Under the pieces are notes generated by a model. The model was not told the origin of the DNA and did not search any database. It saw only the letters and a list, made by a program, of their open reading frames with translations. Shown piece by piece: positions 6,040-6,164 of a stretch of DNA of 6,164 nt (the first letter of the stretch is position 1; each line of letters opens with the position of its first letter). The stretch is taken from contig JBDSLU010000001.1 of the NCBI GenBank assembly GCA_039916225.1, positions 1-6,164 on the forward strand. The letters are read 5' to 3'. This DNA is from JBDSLU01 sp039916225 (GTDB taxonomy: Bacteria > Acidobacteriota > Vicinamibacteria > Vicinamibacterales > Vicinamibacteraceae). The position numbers and the translations under genes are program-made.

Positions 6040-6164
6040 CTACTGCTGCTGCTGCTGCTGCTGCTGCGACTGCTCGAGATCCCAGTCGGGCGGGCCTTCG
6101 GCTTCGGGCGTGGTCCAGGTCATCACCGGCATCAGCTCGCGGGTGAGCATCGCCGTGTCCGCCT
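6040..6164 (-). CDS. C-terminal end of an unrecognised protein with a polyglutamine tail
   Basis: A partial reading frame entering from the right edge and ending at TAG (6040-6042 on the minus strand). The 40 visible residues read ADTAMLTRELMPVMTWTTPE, then an acidic Pro-rich stretch AEGPPDWDLEQS, then eight glutamines directly before the stop. The non-repetitive part has ordinary composition for the window and good third-position G/C, which supports it being coding, but I do not recognise the family from so little sequence. Internal ATG codons (for example at 6148-6150) would give only a very short peptide, so the start is probably outside. It converges on the radical SAM gene across a structured 263-base gap. 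Confidence 0.6.
   Translation of the reverse strand, partial: ADTAMLTRELMPVMTWTTPEAEGPPDWDLEQSQQQQQQQQ
6043..6066 (-). repeat. (CAG)8 trinucleotide repeat encoding Gln8
   Basis: Eight uninterrupted CTG triplets on the plus strand, read as CAG on the minus strand, in the frame of the flanking gene and immediately before its stop codon. A CAG-TCG (Gln-Ser) pair precedes the run. Pure triplet runs of this length are prone to replication slippage. Confidence 0.9.

Overview
This is a G+C-rich bacterial window (about two-thirds G+C by eye, codon third positions mostly G or C) with three clear protein genes and the tail of a fourth. An error-prone DnaE2 polymerase, a secreted NTR-like/carboxypeptidase-regulatory-like protein and a B12-binding radical SAM protein together fit a soil Acidobacteriota-type genome. 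That placement is inference, since no rRNA or other marker is present.

Layout: (1) positions 2-2854, plus strand: the C-terminal 950 codons of DnaE2 (ImuC), cut by the left edge so that the start and most of the N-terminal PHP domain lie outside. The helix-hairpin-helix region carries an unusual in-frame insert of about 75-80 residues with a CxxC...CxxC zinc-ribbon-like motif, and imperfect inverted repeats lie within the insert near its ends. (2) 2851-4167, minus strand: a 438-residue secreted protein with an N-terminal NTR/TIMP-like domain and three beta-sandwich repeats. It converges on dnaE2, and the two TAA stops share the palindrome TTAA. (3) 4168-4279: a 112-bp divergent intergenic region that must hold the start signals of both flanking genes. 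(4) 4280-5776, plus strand: a 498-residue B12-binding radical SAM protein. (5) 5777-6039: a very G+C-rich non-coding stretch full of palindromes, bounded by two copies of an 18-bp direct repeat 171 bp apart. (6) 6040-6164, minus strand: the C-terminal 40 residues of an unrecognised protein ending in eight consecutive glutamines encoded by pure CAG codons.

The genes do not form an obvious pathway. DnaE2 acts in damage-tolerant DNA synthesis, normally with ImuA and ImuB, which would be expected upstream outside the window. The other genes are on different transcription units. The best candidates for something new are the zinc-ribbon insert in DnaE2 and its possible origin from an inserted palindromic element, the repeat-bounded structured element at 5781-5983, and the C-terminal polyglutamine tail. 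I see no CRISPR array, tRNA, rRNA, transposase or defence system.
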